Source: Oceanospirillum sp047518265
GTDB taxonomy: Bacteria; Pseudomonadota; Gammaproteobacteria; Pseudomonadales; Halomonadaceae
Reading direction: 5' to 3'
NCBI GenBank assembly: GCA_047518265.1
Contig: JAKZRG010000074.1
Span: 1-64,000, forward strand
DNA: 64,000 bases
In this document: in pieces, positions 17,707-26,060 of the stretch
How positions within the stretch are numbered: the stretch's first letter is position 1
How the letters are laid out: each line of letters begins with the position of its first letter
Notes under the pieces: generated by a model
Seen by the model: only the letters and a program-made list of their open reading frames with translations
What the model was told of the DNA's origin: nothing
The model's database searches: none
Position numbers and translations under genes: made by a program

Positions 17707-18312
17707 TTATCTGCTTTTTATAAACGGCATAATATTTTCCATTGTTCGAGTAACACATTCATCTTTCTCGCCCACGGGAGCAACGTAATGAATCGCCTCT
17801 TGTGCGGCGTTTATACCTGCTAAGCGTGCGATGACCCAGGCAGCTAGGTATTGAGAGGCCAAACAGCCTCCTGCACTGGCTACATTGCCCTGCGCAAAAA
17901 AGGGTTGGTGAAGTACCTCGATACCTGCCTCTTGTACCCAAGGCGTTGTTGTCAGATCAGTACAGGCCGGTAGATCTTTGAGTAGCCCCAGCTTTGCTAG
18001 TACCAAGGCTCCAGAGCATTGAGCGCCGATCAATTGTTTCGTGGGATCAAGCTGTAGCTGTTGCATGATAGAGCGATCAGCCACCACCTCTCGTGTTTTC
18101 ATACCACTGCCAATGATGATTGCATCGGCAGTACAGGCTTCATCAAGAGAAACATGGCGTTTTAGTACCACACCATTCATCGACGTTACTGATTGCGTTG
18201 GGCTGGCAAGTGTCACTCGCCAACCGGGCTTTTTAATACGGTTAAGAATACCCAGCGCAATAAGGGAATCCAGTTCGTTAAAACCATCAAAGGTTAGGAT
18301 AGAGATATGCAT
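17707..18312 (-). CDS. DJ-1/PfpI family protein
   Basis: 201 residues with the class I glutamine amidotransferase-like fold. The nucleophile elbow is GAQCSGALVLAKLGLL, Cys near residue 99, and the N-terminus ISILTFDGFNELDSLIALGIL is typical of the isonitrile-hydratase/AraC-sensor branch of the superfamily. There is no DNA-binding domain, so this is an enzyme rather than a regulator. It is divergent from a MocR-type regulator gene that probably controls it. The substrate is unknown. Confidence 0.88.
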   Translation of the reverse strand: MHISILTFDGFNELDSLIALGILNRIKKPGWRVTLASPTQSVTSMNGVVLKRHVSLDEACTADAIIIGSGMKTREVVADRSIMQQLQLDPTKQLIGAQCSGALVLAKLGLLKDLPACTDLTTTPWVQEAGIEVLHQPFFAQGNVASAGGCLASQYLAAWVIARLAGINAAQEAIHYVAPVGEKDECVTRTMENIMPFIKSR

Positions 18313-18389
18313 CGATTTTGCTCACTAATCTAAGGGTATGTTTTAGTCGGTGGCCACAACTTGTTAAACCCCAGTCTATCGAGCAAAAT

Positions 18390-18413
18390 CATGACAATAA
18401 AATTATTGTCATG
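18390..18413. promoter_or_regulatory. Perfect 11-bp palindrome upstream of the MocR gene
   Basis: Arms CATGACAATAA/TTATTGTCATG with a 2-bp spacer lie in the intergenic region between the DJ-1 and MocR start codons. This is the size and symmetry of GntR-superfamily operators and suggests autoregulation plus control of the DJ-1 gene. It also argues that the MocR start is the downstream ATG at 18427. Confidence 0.7.
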
Positions 18414-18426
18414 GATACATTGCCCT

Positions 18427-19872
18427 ATGGCTCGTGCTCGCTATAAACATCTGGTTGATTCTTTTGCTGCTGATATCCGTTCAGGAAGGCTGGTGCCTGG
18501 TACACGTTTACCTACCCATCGACAACTTGCTGCGGAGCAAGGAATTGCTTTGGTCACTGCTTCTAGAGTTTATGCAGAGCTGGAATCCATGGGATTAGTG
18601 AGTGGTGAGGCAGGACGAGGCACCTTTGTACGAGAAACAGAGCTACCGCAGGGACATGGCATTGATCAGGCGACTGTTAAAGAGGGCATGGTTGATCTCA
18701 ATTTTAATTCGCCAGCATTACCAGAACAGGGTGAGCTATTAAGAAGCGCACTGCGACAGCTGGCTTCCTCAGGAGATATCGAAGCCTTATTACACTATCA
18801 ACCTCACGCAGGACGAAAACATGAAAGGGCCATTGTGGCCCGTCATCTTGAACGTCGAGGATTAACCGTTGATGAAAGCCAAGTGTTATTGGTCAATGGT
18901 GCCCAGCACGGTTTAGCGGTGACGGTGATGTCCTTATTAAATCCTGGAGATGTAGTGGCGGTTGATGCCTTGATCTACCCCGGTTTTAAAGTATTGTCAG
19001 AGGTTCATCCATTGGAGCTAGCCCCCGTTGCGATAACTCAGCGCCCTGTCCAACAATCCACTCAAACTATCGGTCAAAATCCCTGCCAGAAAACGTATAA
19101 GTCCGACACTGATTTAAAGCAAAACCCTCCTCCTGTATCAGAATACGTCCCGGATCTGGATGCTCTGGAACAACTCTGTCAGCAGCGTCGAGTAAAGGCC
19201 GTTTATGCCATGCCGACCTTGCACAATCCCATGGGTTGGGTGATGACACTGGAGCAACGGTTACGGCTTATTGCCATTGCCCGCCAGTACCATTTATTGA
19301 TTATCGAAGACGCCGCTTATGCCTATCTTGCAGATAATCCTCCAGCGCCTTTAGCGGCACTAGCACCGGATATTACCGTTTATATCTCAGGCCTTTCCAA
19401 GAGTGTGGCAACGGGTCTTCGTATGGGGTTTATGGTGGCCCCACCTCAATGGATGGCAAAAATGGAACGTACGATTCGAGCCACTATTTGGAATACACCG
19501 GCTTTGATGACCGCATTAGCATGTCAGTGGCTTGAAGATGGCACCGTGGATCGTTTGGAGATAGAGAAACGTCAAGATGCAATGGAGAGGCAGGCCATTG
19601 CCAGAGACGTATTTCAAGAACTGGAAACCATCGGTCATTCCACGTCTTACTTTATCTGGCTACCGTTGCCGGAAGAGGTTCGAGCGGATCAAGTGGTCAT
19701 GGCACTGATGCAGGCGAATATCTCAGTCTCAACCGCCGAACCTTTTGCCACCACCGAGCATGTACCCCATGCCATACGTTTAGCTCTGGGCTCAGTTGCA
19801 TTGGATACTTTGCAAACGGCTCTGGAGACGGTCAGGCAAGTGATTGATGATTATGCTTATGGCTTAAGATAA
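18427..19872 (+). CDS. MocR-type regulator (GntR winged helix + aminotransferase-like domain)
   Basis: 481 residues from ATG 18427. The frame extends upstream to 18361, but that would place a perfect operator-like palindrome inside the coding region, and the canonical GntR helix begins right after this ATG (RYKHLVDSFAADIRSGRLVPG, then TRLPTHRQLA). Residues ~95-480 form a fold-type I PLP domain with the Lys-containing SGLSKSVATGLRMGF. MocR proteins sense PLP or amino compounds and usually control a neighbouring gene. A Gln/Pro-rich insertion around residues 215-240 is unusual. Likely target: the divergent DJ-1 gene. Confidence 0.9.
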   Translation: MARARYKHLVDSFAADIRSGRLVPGTRLPTHRQLAAEQGIALVTASRVYAELESMGLVSGEAGRGTFVRETELPQGHGIDQATVKEGMVDLNFNSPALPEQGELLRSALRQLASSGDIEALLHYQPHAGRKHERAIVARHLERRGLTVDESQVLLVNGAQHGLAVTVMSLLNPGDVVAVDALIYPGFKVLSEVHPLELAPVAITQRPVQQSTQTIGQNPCQKTYKSDTDLKQNPPPVSEYVPDLDALEQLCQQRRVKAVYAMPTLHNPMGWVMTLEQRLRLIAIARQYHLLIIEDAAYAYLADNPPAPLAALAPDITVYISGLSKSVATGLRMGFMVAPPQWMAKMERTIRATIWNTPALMTALACQWLEDGTVDRLEIEKRQDAMERQAIARDVFQELETIGHSTSYFIWLPLPEEVRADQVVMALMQANISVSTAEPFATTEHVPHAIRLALGSVALDTLQTALETVRQVIDDYAYGLR

Positions 19873-20021
19873 CGTCATATCTAAGTGAATGGATGAGTGC
19901 TTCATATACACATACATTAGTTTACTAATCATTTATCAGGAGTAGGATCAGCATCAGCTTCTCACCTGTGACTTTTTTGCATAGGCCTTCTATTTTTTAT
20001 CGTTTGTCCAAACCCATAGAA

Positions 20022-20060
20022 GTGTCTTTGATAGGGCAATTGCCCCTATATCAAGGACAC
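20022..20060. repeat. Imperfect hairpin in the gap after the MocR gene
   Basis: GTGTCTTTGATA...and...TATCAAGGACAC pair with one mismatch around a GGGCAATTGCCC core. It lies in the ~650-bp gap 19873-20525, which otherwise holds a 54-bp repeat copy, a terminator and a LysR fragment but no credible gene. Confidence 0.5.
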
Positions 20061-20292
20061 TAGTATGACCTCTCCTGAAACTGTTTTAACGCTTCACGTA
20101 ATCCAAAACAGATCAGCATGCCCAGTTACGTATGATTTATCTATTTTTTCATATGTTCAGGCCGTTGGCTCATGAGCTGAATGATGGGAGCAGTAAGTAG
20201 GAAAAACCTAACCACTTATTCGTTTGAATCCAAGTTGTTGAGTTAATAAAAGTTACAGCTTTACCAATACCATCGGTGATGCCGACAAAATA

Positions 20293-20346
20293 ACCGATAC
20301 ATGTAGCGTGGATAAGCCATAGGCGCATCTGCGAAAACTCCATCAC
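20293..20346 (+). repeat. 54-bp interspersed palindromic repeat, copy 1
   Basis: Shares the core TAGCGTGGATAAGCC and GGCGCATC with copies at 27824 (inverted) and 57606. Bases CGTGGAT and ATCYGCG near the two ends of the core pair, with GCC/GGC inside, to form an imperfect hairpin, as in REP-type elements. This copy is the most diverged of the three. Confidence 0.75.
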
Positions 20347-20384
20347 TTCCAAATTAAAATATGGGAGCACTTTTGACGCTTAAC

Positions 20385-20411
20385 AACAAAGCCTCTTGTC
20401 GAGGCTTTGTT
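20385..20411. terminator. Terminator hairpin downstream of the CBASS island
   Basis: Perfect 11-bp arms AACAAAGCCTC/GAGGCTTTGTT around a 5-nt loop, 14 bp past the stop codon of the truncated LysR fragment. Read on the minus strand, it would end transcripts from the CBASS operon. Confidence 0.7.
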
Positions 20412-20424
20412 TGTGATATTTAAT

Positions 20425-20446
20425 ATCAAACCAATTGCTGTCGTAA
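20425..20446 (+). repeat. Left 22-bp direct repeat of the CBASS island
   Basis: The 16-bp core CCAATTGCTGTCGTAA, with ATCAAA before it, recurs in the same orientation at 24633-24654 with one mismatch over 22 bp. On the minus strand it encodes the last residues (LRQQL) of a LysR fragment. Confidence 0.75.
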
Positions 20447-20517
20447 CCATTCGGTAACATAGTGAAAGCTGAGGAGATTACCCCATACTCCTCTTGTGAT
20501 AACTATGCTATTAATTG
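20426..20517 (-). pseudogene. LysR 3'-end fragment
   Basis: The minus frame ends in LSFHYVTEWLRQQLV followed by TGA, which looks like the C-terminus of a LysR regulator, but only about 30 codons remain before the CBASS effector gene begins 9 bp upstream. No start, helix-turn-helix or effector domain is left. Its last codons share sequence with the LysR remnant on the other side of the island. Confidence 0.6.
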
Positions 20518-20525
20518 GTTGGCGG

Positions 20526-21341
20526 CTATTTTATATCAACAGTGAAATCAATTGCTTTTGAGTAGGCATTCAGGTCAATCGCAGGAACTGTTCCAATAGA
20601 TTGTTGTAAGTATCGTGTTAGCTGGAGAAAAAAGGATACTAGTGAATTTGAGCTATTACTGTATACAATGCTGTCAACTGACCTTTTATGATAATAATCC
20701 CGATATCGCATTTCAAACTGTTCAACTGATTTTAGTTCAATATTTTCTTCACCTGAATAGATAACATGAAAACTGCCATAATCAGCAATGCAACCAATAT
20801 CAATTCCCTTTAGACCTTGATGTTCGTTAATATGCTTATTGATCGTATCATTCTTGGCATGGGTGTAGGTATTTGTACTGGATAGAATCCCTCCAATAAT
20901 CTTTGTTAAAGGCCTAGCAGACAGTTGAACTCCTGAGTTAATCATATTGGTAGAAGTTCTTTCCAGTAATCTTACACTCTCTATCTTTTCAGCTGCGTAG
21001 GCAATATTATCCTTGATGTCAGGCTTGACTTCAAAAACTGCATACACACCTTCTGCTGGGATGTAATGAAAGCCATTTTGTGAAAAAATAAAAGGTGTAA
21101 ACCAATTGTCGTATATTACAATATCAATCTGGTGGCTTGTATTCCCTTTGTAATCGATGATAATCGCCTTATCAACACTATATCTATTAGGTAAATAACA
21201 TTTTAACCATTCTATCCATGCATTCTCCAACGCATCACCTTTTGAGCCTGGGTGAGTAATAAACTCTCTGTTTGTACTAAGTTTAGATATCATCTGGCTC
21301 TGTAAACCAGTGAAAAGTGATTTTAGATCAATATTGCTCAT
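20526..21341 (-). CDS. CBASS-associated PD-(D/E)xK-type nuclease, putative effector (DUF6602-like)
   Basis: 271 residues. The first ~110 form a restriction-endonuclease-like core: Glu39 in KGDALENAWIEWL, Asp73 in HQIDIVIYD and Glu104-x-Lys106 in AVFEVKPD, spaced as in PD-(D/E)xK nucleases and DUF6602 proteins. Residues 110-271 have no domain I recognise and no SAVED, HNH, patatin or membrane segment. The gene is last in the operon and overlaps the JAMM gene by 14 bp, the position CBASS effectors often hold. I infer that it degrades DNA when activated by the cyclic nucleotide made by the upstream CD-NTase; the C-terminal half would then be the sensor. Confidence 0.72.
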   Translation of the reverse strand: MSNIDLKSLFTGLQSQMISKLSTNREFITHPGSKGDALENAWIEWLKCYLPNRYSVDKAIIIDYKGNTSHQIDIVIYDNWFTPFIFSQNGFHYIPAEGVYAVFEVKPDIKDNIAYAAEKIESVRLLERTSTNMINSGVQLSARPLTKIIGGILSSTNTYTHAKNDTINKHINEHQGLKGIDIGCIADYGSFHVIYSGEENIELKSVEQFEMRYRDYYHKRSVDSIVYSNSSNSLVSFFLQLTRYLQQSIGTVPAIDLNAYSKAIDFTVDIK

Positions 21342-21798
21342 ATTTTATTAACTCTTTTTCATCATACAGATAACAAGAAAAATCTCGAAGACCTGATTTA
21401 TCCATATTTAATATCAGGAGTATAGGGTTGAGTATCCGTACACTGTCAGATGTAGCAATTTTTATCATAGAATCCAGGTCTAATGGACTATGTTGAGAAG
21501 AACCATTGGGGTGGGTGTGCCATTCACCTATGTAGTAGTATCCTTCTTCTGTATAGAGTTGTCTAAATATCTTCTCAACACCCTTTGCGCTTCTATCAAA
21601 AGAGATAGGTGTACTGAAATAAACTTTAGGGAAAATATGCGTTTTAATTTCTAAGGTCCGGAAATCATCAGAATAGCAACCCATCAGGAAGCCACCGCAC
21701 TCTTTTGGATGATGATCTAATCCAAGTTGTACTAAGTTAGACAATATGTTGTCGTCTATTTCTAAGGAAGTACATCTTTTTTTGATTTCTAATAACAT
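21328..21798 (-). CDS. cap3: Cap3-like JAMM/MPN isopeptidase of type II CBASS
   Basis: 156 residues with the full zinc-metalloprotease signature: Glu33 in ECGGFLMG, then His94-x-His96-Pro97, six residues, Ser104, two residues, Asp107 (HTHPNGSSQHSPLD). In type II CBASS this enzyme cleaves CD-NTase-target conjugates made by Cap2. Its ATG overlaps the Cap2 stop by one base (TAATG), so translation is coupled. AT-rich like the rest of the operon. Assignment rests on the motif and on the gene order. Confidence 0.93.
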   Translation of the reverse strand: MLLEIKKRCTSLEIDDNILSNLVQLGLDHHPKECGGFLMGCYSDDFRTLEIKTHIFPKVYFSTPISFDRSAKGVEKIFRQLYTEEGYYYIGEWHTHPNGSSQHSPLDLDSMIKIATSDSVRILNPILLILNMDKSGLRDFSCYLYDEKELIKYEQY

Positions 21799-23444
21799 TA
21801 TATCTCTTTTATTTTGATTGAGAGCTGATCTTCTTCAGAGGATATAATGAAGTTTGATTTCTGATCTTTTTGGCTATAAATACGATTTATCTTGTTCATG
21901 GCACAGCTAGCCAGCATATTTATGTCGTTATATGAAGCTTTAAATGTAGGGCTCCAGCATCCAGTGGGCTCATACAGATCATCTGTTTTATTTTTCAAGA
22001 TTTCAGAAAATAGTAGATTGACAGGATGATATATATTTGGATGGAATGCACAGACTAAGTCTCTTGCATGATTTGTTATAGACAGATTGATTAGATCGCA
22101 GTTGAGGGATAGCTGGTCCAATACATACATTAAGTCATTATCTGTAGTGCAATCAAAAATAATGTCATAACTATTTAAAAAAGACTCAAATAGCACACGT
22201 TCATTGGGAGTACTATGATACGTTTTAATTCCAGTTTCAAAAAAATCATCTGTAACAATTTTGATGTCAACAAAAGGTGAGGTCGTTGTTAATATGCTAG
22301 CTAGCTCTTCTACTTTGTCTCCAAGCCCATTGTTAAATAGGTACTCCGAACGACAGATGTTTCCATATTCTTTAGTGTCGTAGTCTGCTAAGCTGATATT
22401 TATAGTTCCCCCTCTGACTAGTATTTTTGATACAATGCTCCCAATAGCTCCGGTACCTATTATAAGTATTTTTCTATTGGTTATATGTTCAGATAGTTTG
22501 CCTCTGCCATAAAAAAGCTCATATGATGAGTTGCTTGATATAGCCCAGCATATTTTATCATCTTTAAGTTTCCATTTAGGAAGATAAAGAGCACCATTCA
22601 GACAAAACTCCTTCTCTATAGGGAGGTTGTTTTCTTCTAATAACGCAATTTGCCAGTGAATTTTATCTTTGCTTGTTTCGTATCCGATGAATACAGGAAG
22701 GAATGGTTGGCCTTTAAAATCATGGTTGTTAATGTGATCTAAAAAATCTTGAGGAAATATAGATTCGAACTCACTCCAGAGACTGAATGCAAAGTTGTTG
22801 TTCGCTGGATGTTTTTTGATGAAACAGTATAATCCTCTGTTTGTGTTTAAGCTTTCTCTATAAGATTTGCTCCAGTTGCAATAGTAAGTGCTATCTTTGG
22901 TAATGAAGCTGTTAATTATAAAGTTGTATATGTCCTTGTTTTTGTAAATACTGTTTGATAATTTTGAATAATTAACTTTACCATGTTCGATGTCAGAAAA
23001 TTTGTATTCTATATCTGTGAATGTAAATGATATGTATTTTTCAATAAAGGTATGTTCGCCTGTTATTATATGTTCGTAGTGCGAGTCTTTTTCCTTGTTT
23101 GTATAGTATTTTTCAATCCAGCTTTTTAGAGATGTGAAGTCGATGGAAAGTTTTTTCCTTAAACTTGGAGAATGGGATGTATGAATACAAATGCTCCCAT
23201 CCCCCATAACATGCCCATAGCCAATTAGATTGGCATTGTAGAATGTTATTGATTCTGATTCATAGCTTCCATACGGGTACTGGGGAAGTATTTTTAAGGA
23301 AAAGTTTAGCCCTTCTCTTAAACTGTCAAAGAGAATGGTAATATTCCCTGTTACCACTCCGTTGCTCTCTTGGTTGAAACCTGAGGTGCTATGCACAAAC
23401 GGAAAACCAGAGATAATGTTTTCTATCAAACAGCAATCTAGCAT
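21798..23444 (-). CDS. cap2: Cap2-like E2-E1 fusion (ubiquitin-transfer-like enzyme) of type II CBASS
   Basis: 548 residues in two parts. The N-terminal ~120 residues are a prokaryotic E2 domain with the candidate catalytic Cys86 in DGSICIHTSHS. A linker of ~200 residues follows. The C-terminal ThiF/E1 domain has the nucleotide motif LIIGTGAIGS (327-336), ADYD and a GNICRSEY segment (353-368), DCTTDN (431-436) and the E1 Cys496 in TGCWSPTFKAS. Cap2 adenylates the CD-NTase C-terminus and conjugates it to cell proteins, priming the cyclase. The start lies 6 bp after the CD-NTase stop. Confidence 0.93.
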   Translation of the reverse strand: MLDCCLIENIISGFPFVHSTSGFNQESNGVVTGNITILFDSLREGLNFSLKILPQYPYGSYESESITFYNANLIGYGHVMGDGSICIHTSHSPSLRKKLSIDFTSLKSWIEKYYTNKEKDSHYEHIITGEHTFIEKYISFTFTDIEYKFSDIEHGKVNYSKLSNSIYKNKDIYNFIINSFITKDSTYYCNWSKSYRESLNTNRGLYCFIKKHPANNNFAFSLWSEFESIFPQDFLDHINNHDFKGQPFLPVFIGYETSKDKIHWQIALLEENNLPIEKEFCLNGALYLPKWKLKDDKICWAISSNSSYELFYGRGKLSEHITNRKILIIGTGAIGSIVSKILVRGGTINISLADYDTKEYGNICRSEYLFNNGLGDKVEELASILTTTSPFVDIKIVTDDFFETGIKTYHSTPNERVLFESFLNSYDIIFDCTTDNDLMYVLDQLSLNCDLINLSITNHARDLVCAFHPNIYHPVNLLFSEILKNKTDDLYEPTGCWSPTFKASYNDINMLASCAMNKINRIYSQKDQKSNFIISSEEDQLSIKIKEI

Positions 23445-23450
23445 TGTATA

Positions 23451-24404
23451 TTACCCGAATCTTGTATTAGTCGGGATAGAGATGGCAGGAGCTGACTCTT
23501 TTAATCCATAGCCTTTGTTTGAATTGGAGTTTTCATACTCTGAATTAAGTGGAAAGTATATTTTTATAAAATCACTATTAGATTCGATGCTGTCTACAAT
23601 ATTTTTTGCTGTTGATGCAAGAGAGCTCTTCTCGAATGAGCCTAAAGTATCTGCTACATTGTTTCCACTATTTCCTGGGTCTATTAACCTGAAGTTTTCT
23701 TTATCAATGTTATTTTCGATGTAAGATAAAACACCCTTGAGCTTTTCCCATAGATTACCGGTTATATTGTTTTGTTCAAAGGCCTTGATAACCATAAGTT
23801 CAAGGAAGAATGATTTATAAGGCTGTTTGTTAGTTGATTTCCATATTTTTAATAGACGAATGATTTTTCTCTCTGATTCTTTAGATTTTATATGATCAAC
23901 TTGAGCTTTGATGTTGGTGAGAAGGTAAGACTTTTCTTTTATCTCACCATAGCTTAAGTTAACGTATAGATTTATTTTGTAATCATCACTATATTGCCCC
24001 TCATTTAGCTCTCTGCCAGGAACTACATCTATCGATATAATATCTCCGTTGTCATCAGGGAAAAACTCTAAACCTATAGAAACTTTTTGCTTTCTGATAT
24101 TTGCATGACCTTCGTATTTTTTGGACAGAAAATTATACAAATCATCGAACATGTCTTCTAATTTGGAAAATGATTTTTTCTTGACTGGAACCAAAATATC
24201 TAAATCGAATTTAATATTTATTGCCGTTGATTTAGCAAATGATCCTGAATTAACAGGACTGTATATGTCGCTTTTGTAATTCTCCTCAATAGATTCTTTT
24301 ACCTCATCTCTCTTCTTTCTATACTTAATTACCAAACTATCGATATGGTGCATCCTATGCGTTTCTAATACTCGCTGAAGGTATTCTTGTTTTGCTTCTT
24401 GCAT
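23451..24404 (-). CDS. CD-NTase (cGAS/DncV-like nucleotidyltransferase) of type II CBASS
   Basis: 317 residues. The polymerase-beta-type active site is present: Gly54-Ser55 in NSGSFAKST, Asp67 and Asp69 in FDLDILV, and the third carboxylate Asp126 in SIDVVPG. The OAS1-C-like helical half includes RKIIRLLKIWKSTN and SFFLELMVIKAF. It should make a cyclic di- or trinucleotide signal during phage infection. The protein ends in TRFG; a free C-terminal Gly suits Cap2-mediated conjugation. First gene of the operon, with AAGG before the ATG. The product nucleotide cannot be read from sequence. Confidence 0.92.
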   Translation of the reverse strand: MQEAKQEYLQRVLETHRMHHIDSLVIKYRKKRDEVKESIEENYKSDIYSPVNSGSFAKSTAINIKFDLDILVPVKKKSFSKLEDMFDDLYNFLSKKYEGHANIRKQKVSIGLEFFPDDNGDIISIDVVPGRELNEGQYSDDYKINLYVNLSYGEIKEKSYLLTNIKAQVDHIKSKESERKIIRLLKIWKSTNKQPYKSFFLELMVIKAFEQNNITGNLWEKLKGVLSYIENNIDKENFRLIDPGNSGNNVADTLGSFEKSSLASTAKNIVDSIESNSDFIKIYFPLNSEYENSNSNKGYGLKESAPAISIPTNTRFG

Positions 24405-24475
24405 GGTAGTAACCTTGGGGGCTTTATAAAGAATAATATTTTTACATTATTGACGTTAACTTAGCAAGGTGATTG
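24405..24475 (-). promoter_or_regulatory. Candidate promoter of the CBASS operon
   Basis: On the minus strand TTGCTA is followed after 17 bp by TAAAAAT, a plausible sigma-70 pair, and AAGG lies 8 nt before the CD-NTase ATG. The stretch 24405-24632 is AT-rich and carries no ORF. Confidence 0.4.
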
Positions 24476-24632
24476 CCATTTTTCATGATGAGCGGCAAGA
24501 GATAAATAGTGGCGCATTAATTAAAGAGAGGAAATTAATTTTATATATTAAGGGTCATTGTTTTCTGGCTTTATTACCTTGGGTTCATTCTTGAATCCAA
24601 GGTGATAAAAAATTAAGCGAGTTTTTTATGTA

Positions 24633-24654
24633 ATCAATCCAATTGCTGTCGTAA
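24633..24654 (+). repeat. Right 22-bp direct repeat of the CBASS island
   Basis: Second copy of the repeat at 20425-20446 (21 of 22 bp identical, same orientation). On the minus strand it encodes the LRQQL end of the LysR pseudogene. The two copies bracket about 4.2 kb. Confidence 0.75.
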
Positions 24655-24877
24655 TAGTTTGGTGAAACGCATCACCTTCGAGAGTCCCTGACGCTCATCG
24701 AGGATGTCCAGCCAATAGCCGTAGGACCCACTGATTTCGATATCACTGAACTGCATCAGGCTGCCTTGCTTCAGCTCCTTCCCGACAATATGTTTATCAA
24801 CTATTTATCAATAATGGTAAAACCTGCGCCAGACTTAAGAGTGTGAACAACCTAATCTAAGGTACTAAATATGATGC
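24634..24877 (-). pseudogene. Decayed LysR (GcvA-like) 3' remnant
   Basis: Minus-strand frames give VVHTLKSGAGFTIIDK, a stop, then after a frame change HIVGKELKQGSLMQFSDIE and a YGYWLDILDERQG segment, ending KLLRQQLD with TGA. This is the C-terminal effector-domain end of a LysR regulator. Damage includes a TAG where Gln is expected (after FSTLD) and an apparent 11-nt duplication-type insertion (TAGTTGATAAA). The upstream two-thirds of the gene is missing. The gap 24878-25024 shows nothing else. Confidence 0.8.
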
Positions 24878-25024
24878 CTGTATTAGTATTGACCTACTCA
24901 TCTTTTTAGATGTTTTTTGGCCCCTTAACACCTATTTTCTCTACTGAGTTATCAAGATATATCGGCCCATATTTTTGCCATATAACGTAGCCCTCCTAGA
25001 TCAATCCAAAGCCCTTAATGTTCT

Positions 25025-25906
25025 CTAACTATAATTATTACCAAAAAAGATATCTGGGTCAGGGGATTCTCTGGGTGTCAGGCGGTTTTTTACCTCATCA
25101 CTAATAGCTTCACTATCGGATTTAAACAGACCGCAGGCTTTTAACCCTTGGCGGATATTGATACTTTTTCCCAAAAACTCATAGGTGGTATAGCGGGAGG
25201 CTGGGTCGCGTCCGTGTGTGCTAGCAACTCCTGTGCTAACGCCGTTAATAAACTGAAACTTGGGTTGATAAGCCGGATAAAGCACGGTCATAAACAGATT
25301 CTTTTTCAGCAGTGATTCCATCTCTATCAGGTAGATACGATCTGATAATAGCGAGACTGCGCCGAAATACTTAAAGGTAAAACCAGGGCCTTTCTCTTCT
25401 TCTACTTTTGTCATCCGCTCAATGGTTTTACAGAACATGCGATCATCTTTGATATAGAAGTGCGCCAGCGACTTGGTGATATAACCGGGAAAGCCAATGG
25501 AGTGACAATACACATGATAAAACCCCTGATAACGCATGAGTTCTGAATCAACCTTGGGATAGGCCACTTCCATCAGCTCCATCAGTTGAGAGGGGTAAGA
25601 TTGGCGCTCCCTTTGAGACGGATGCTCCATGTATTGAATAAATTGGGCATGAGGTAAGCCAATGGTGTTTTCATCGCAGTTAAAGTAGCGACAGATTTTG
25701 TTCAGATTGGCACTGGAAGGTCGAGAAACGCCACTGAGGTATTTGTTGAACTGTTGTCGATTAATGGCTAAATCACGACAAACTTCAGATATAGATGCCT
25801 TCTGATGACACAGGTAACGCATATTCTCCGCCAAGTCAGTGGGCTCTTTGGGGGCCTCATCTGCTGAAGCGAGTTTATGCTTTCTTATGCTATCGGCGTT
25901 TAACAT
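25025..25906 (-). CDS. XRE-type helix-turn-helix regulator
   Basis: 293 residues. A Cro/C1-like helix-turn-helix occupies about residues 28-82 (ISEVCRDLAINRQQFNKYLSG, then SRPSSANLNKICRYFNCDENTIG). The remaining ~200 residues form a globular domain I do not recognise, without membrane segments. It is divergent from the M81 hydrolase gene (155 bp between starts), which with the BCCT carrier downstream is its probable target. It may sense the substrate of that pathway. Confidence 0.82.
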   Translation of the reverse strand: MLNADSIRKHKLASADEAPKEPTDLAENMRYLCHQKASISEVCRDLAINRQQFNKYLSGVSRPSSANLNKICRYFNCDENTIGLPHAQFIQYMEHPSQRERQSYPSQLMELMEVAYPKVDSELMRYQGFYHVYCHSIGFPGYITKSLAHFYIKDDRMFCKTIERMTKVEEEKGPGFTFKYFGAVSLLSDRIYLIEMESLLKKNLFMTVLYPAYQPKFQFINGVSTGVASTHGRDPASRYTTYEFLGKSINIRQGLKACGLFKSDSEAISDEVKNRLTPRESPDPDIFFGNNYS

Positions 25907-26060
25907 GGCTCTATTGTTATCCTACTCGCGAAATTGAAGCGCTCTCATGCAAGCGCGTACTCTTATTTTACTTAAGCACGGCAGCCTTTGGATAACAATC
26001 CTCTTCGATAAAGTTGTTTTTCTCCATGGGTTAACACGTACATTTGAATAAGAGCATGAT

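Noticed and set aside
20170..20370. 66-codon minus-strand ORF near the CBASS island
   Set aside because: It lies across a 54-bp repeat copy, lacks a Shine-Dalgarno and has no protein-like composition.
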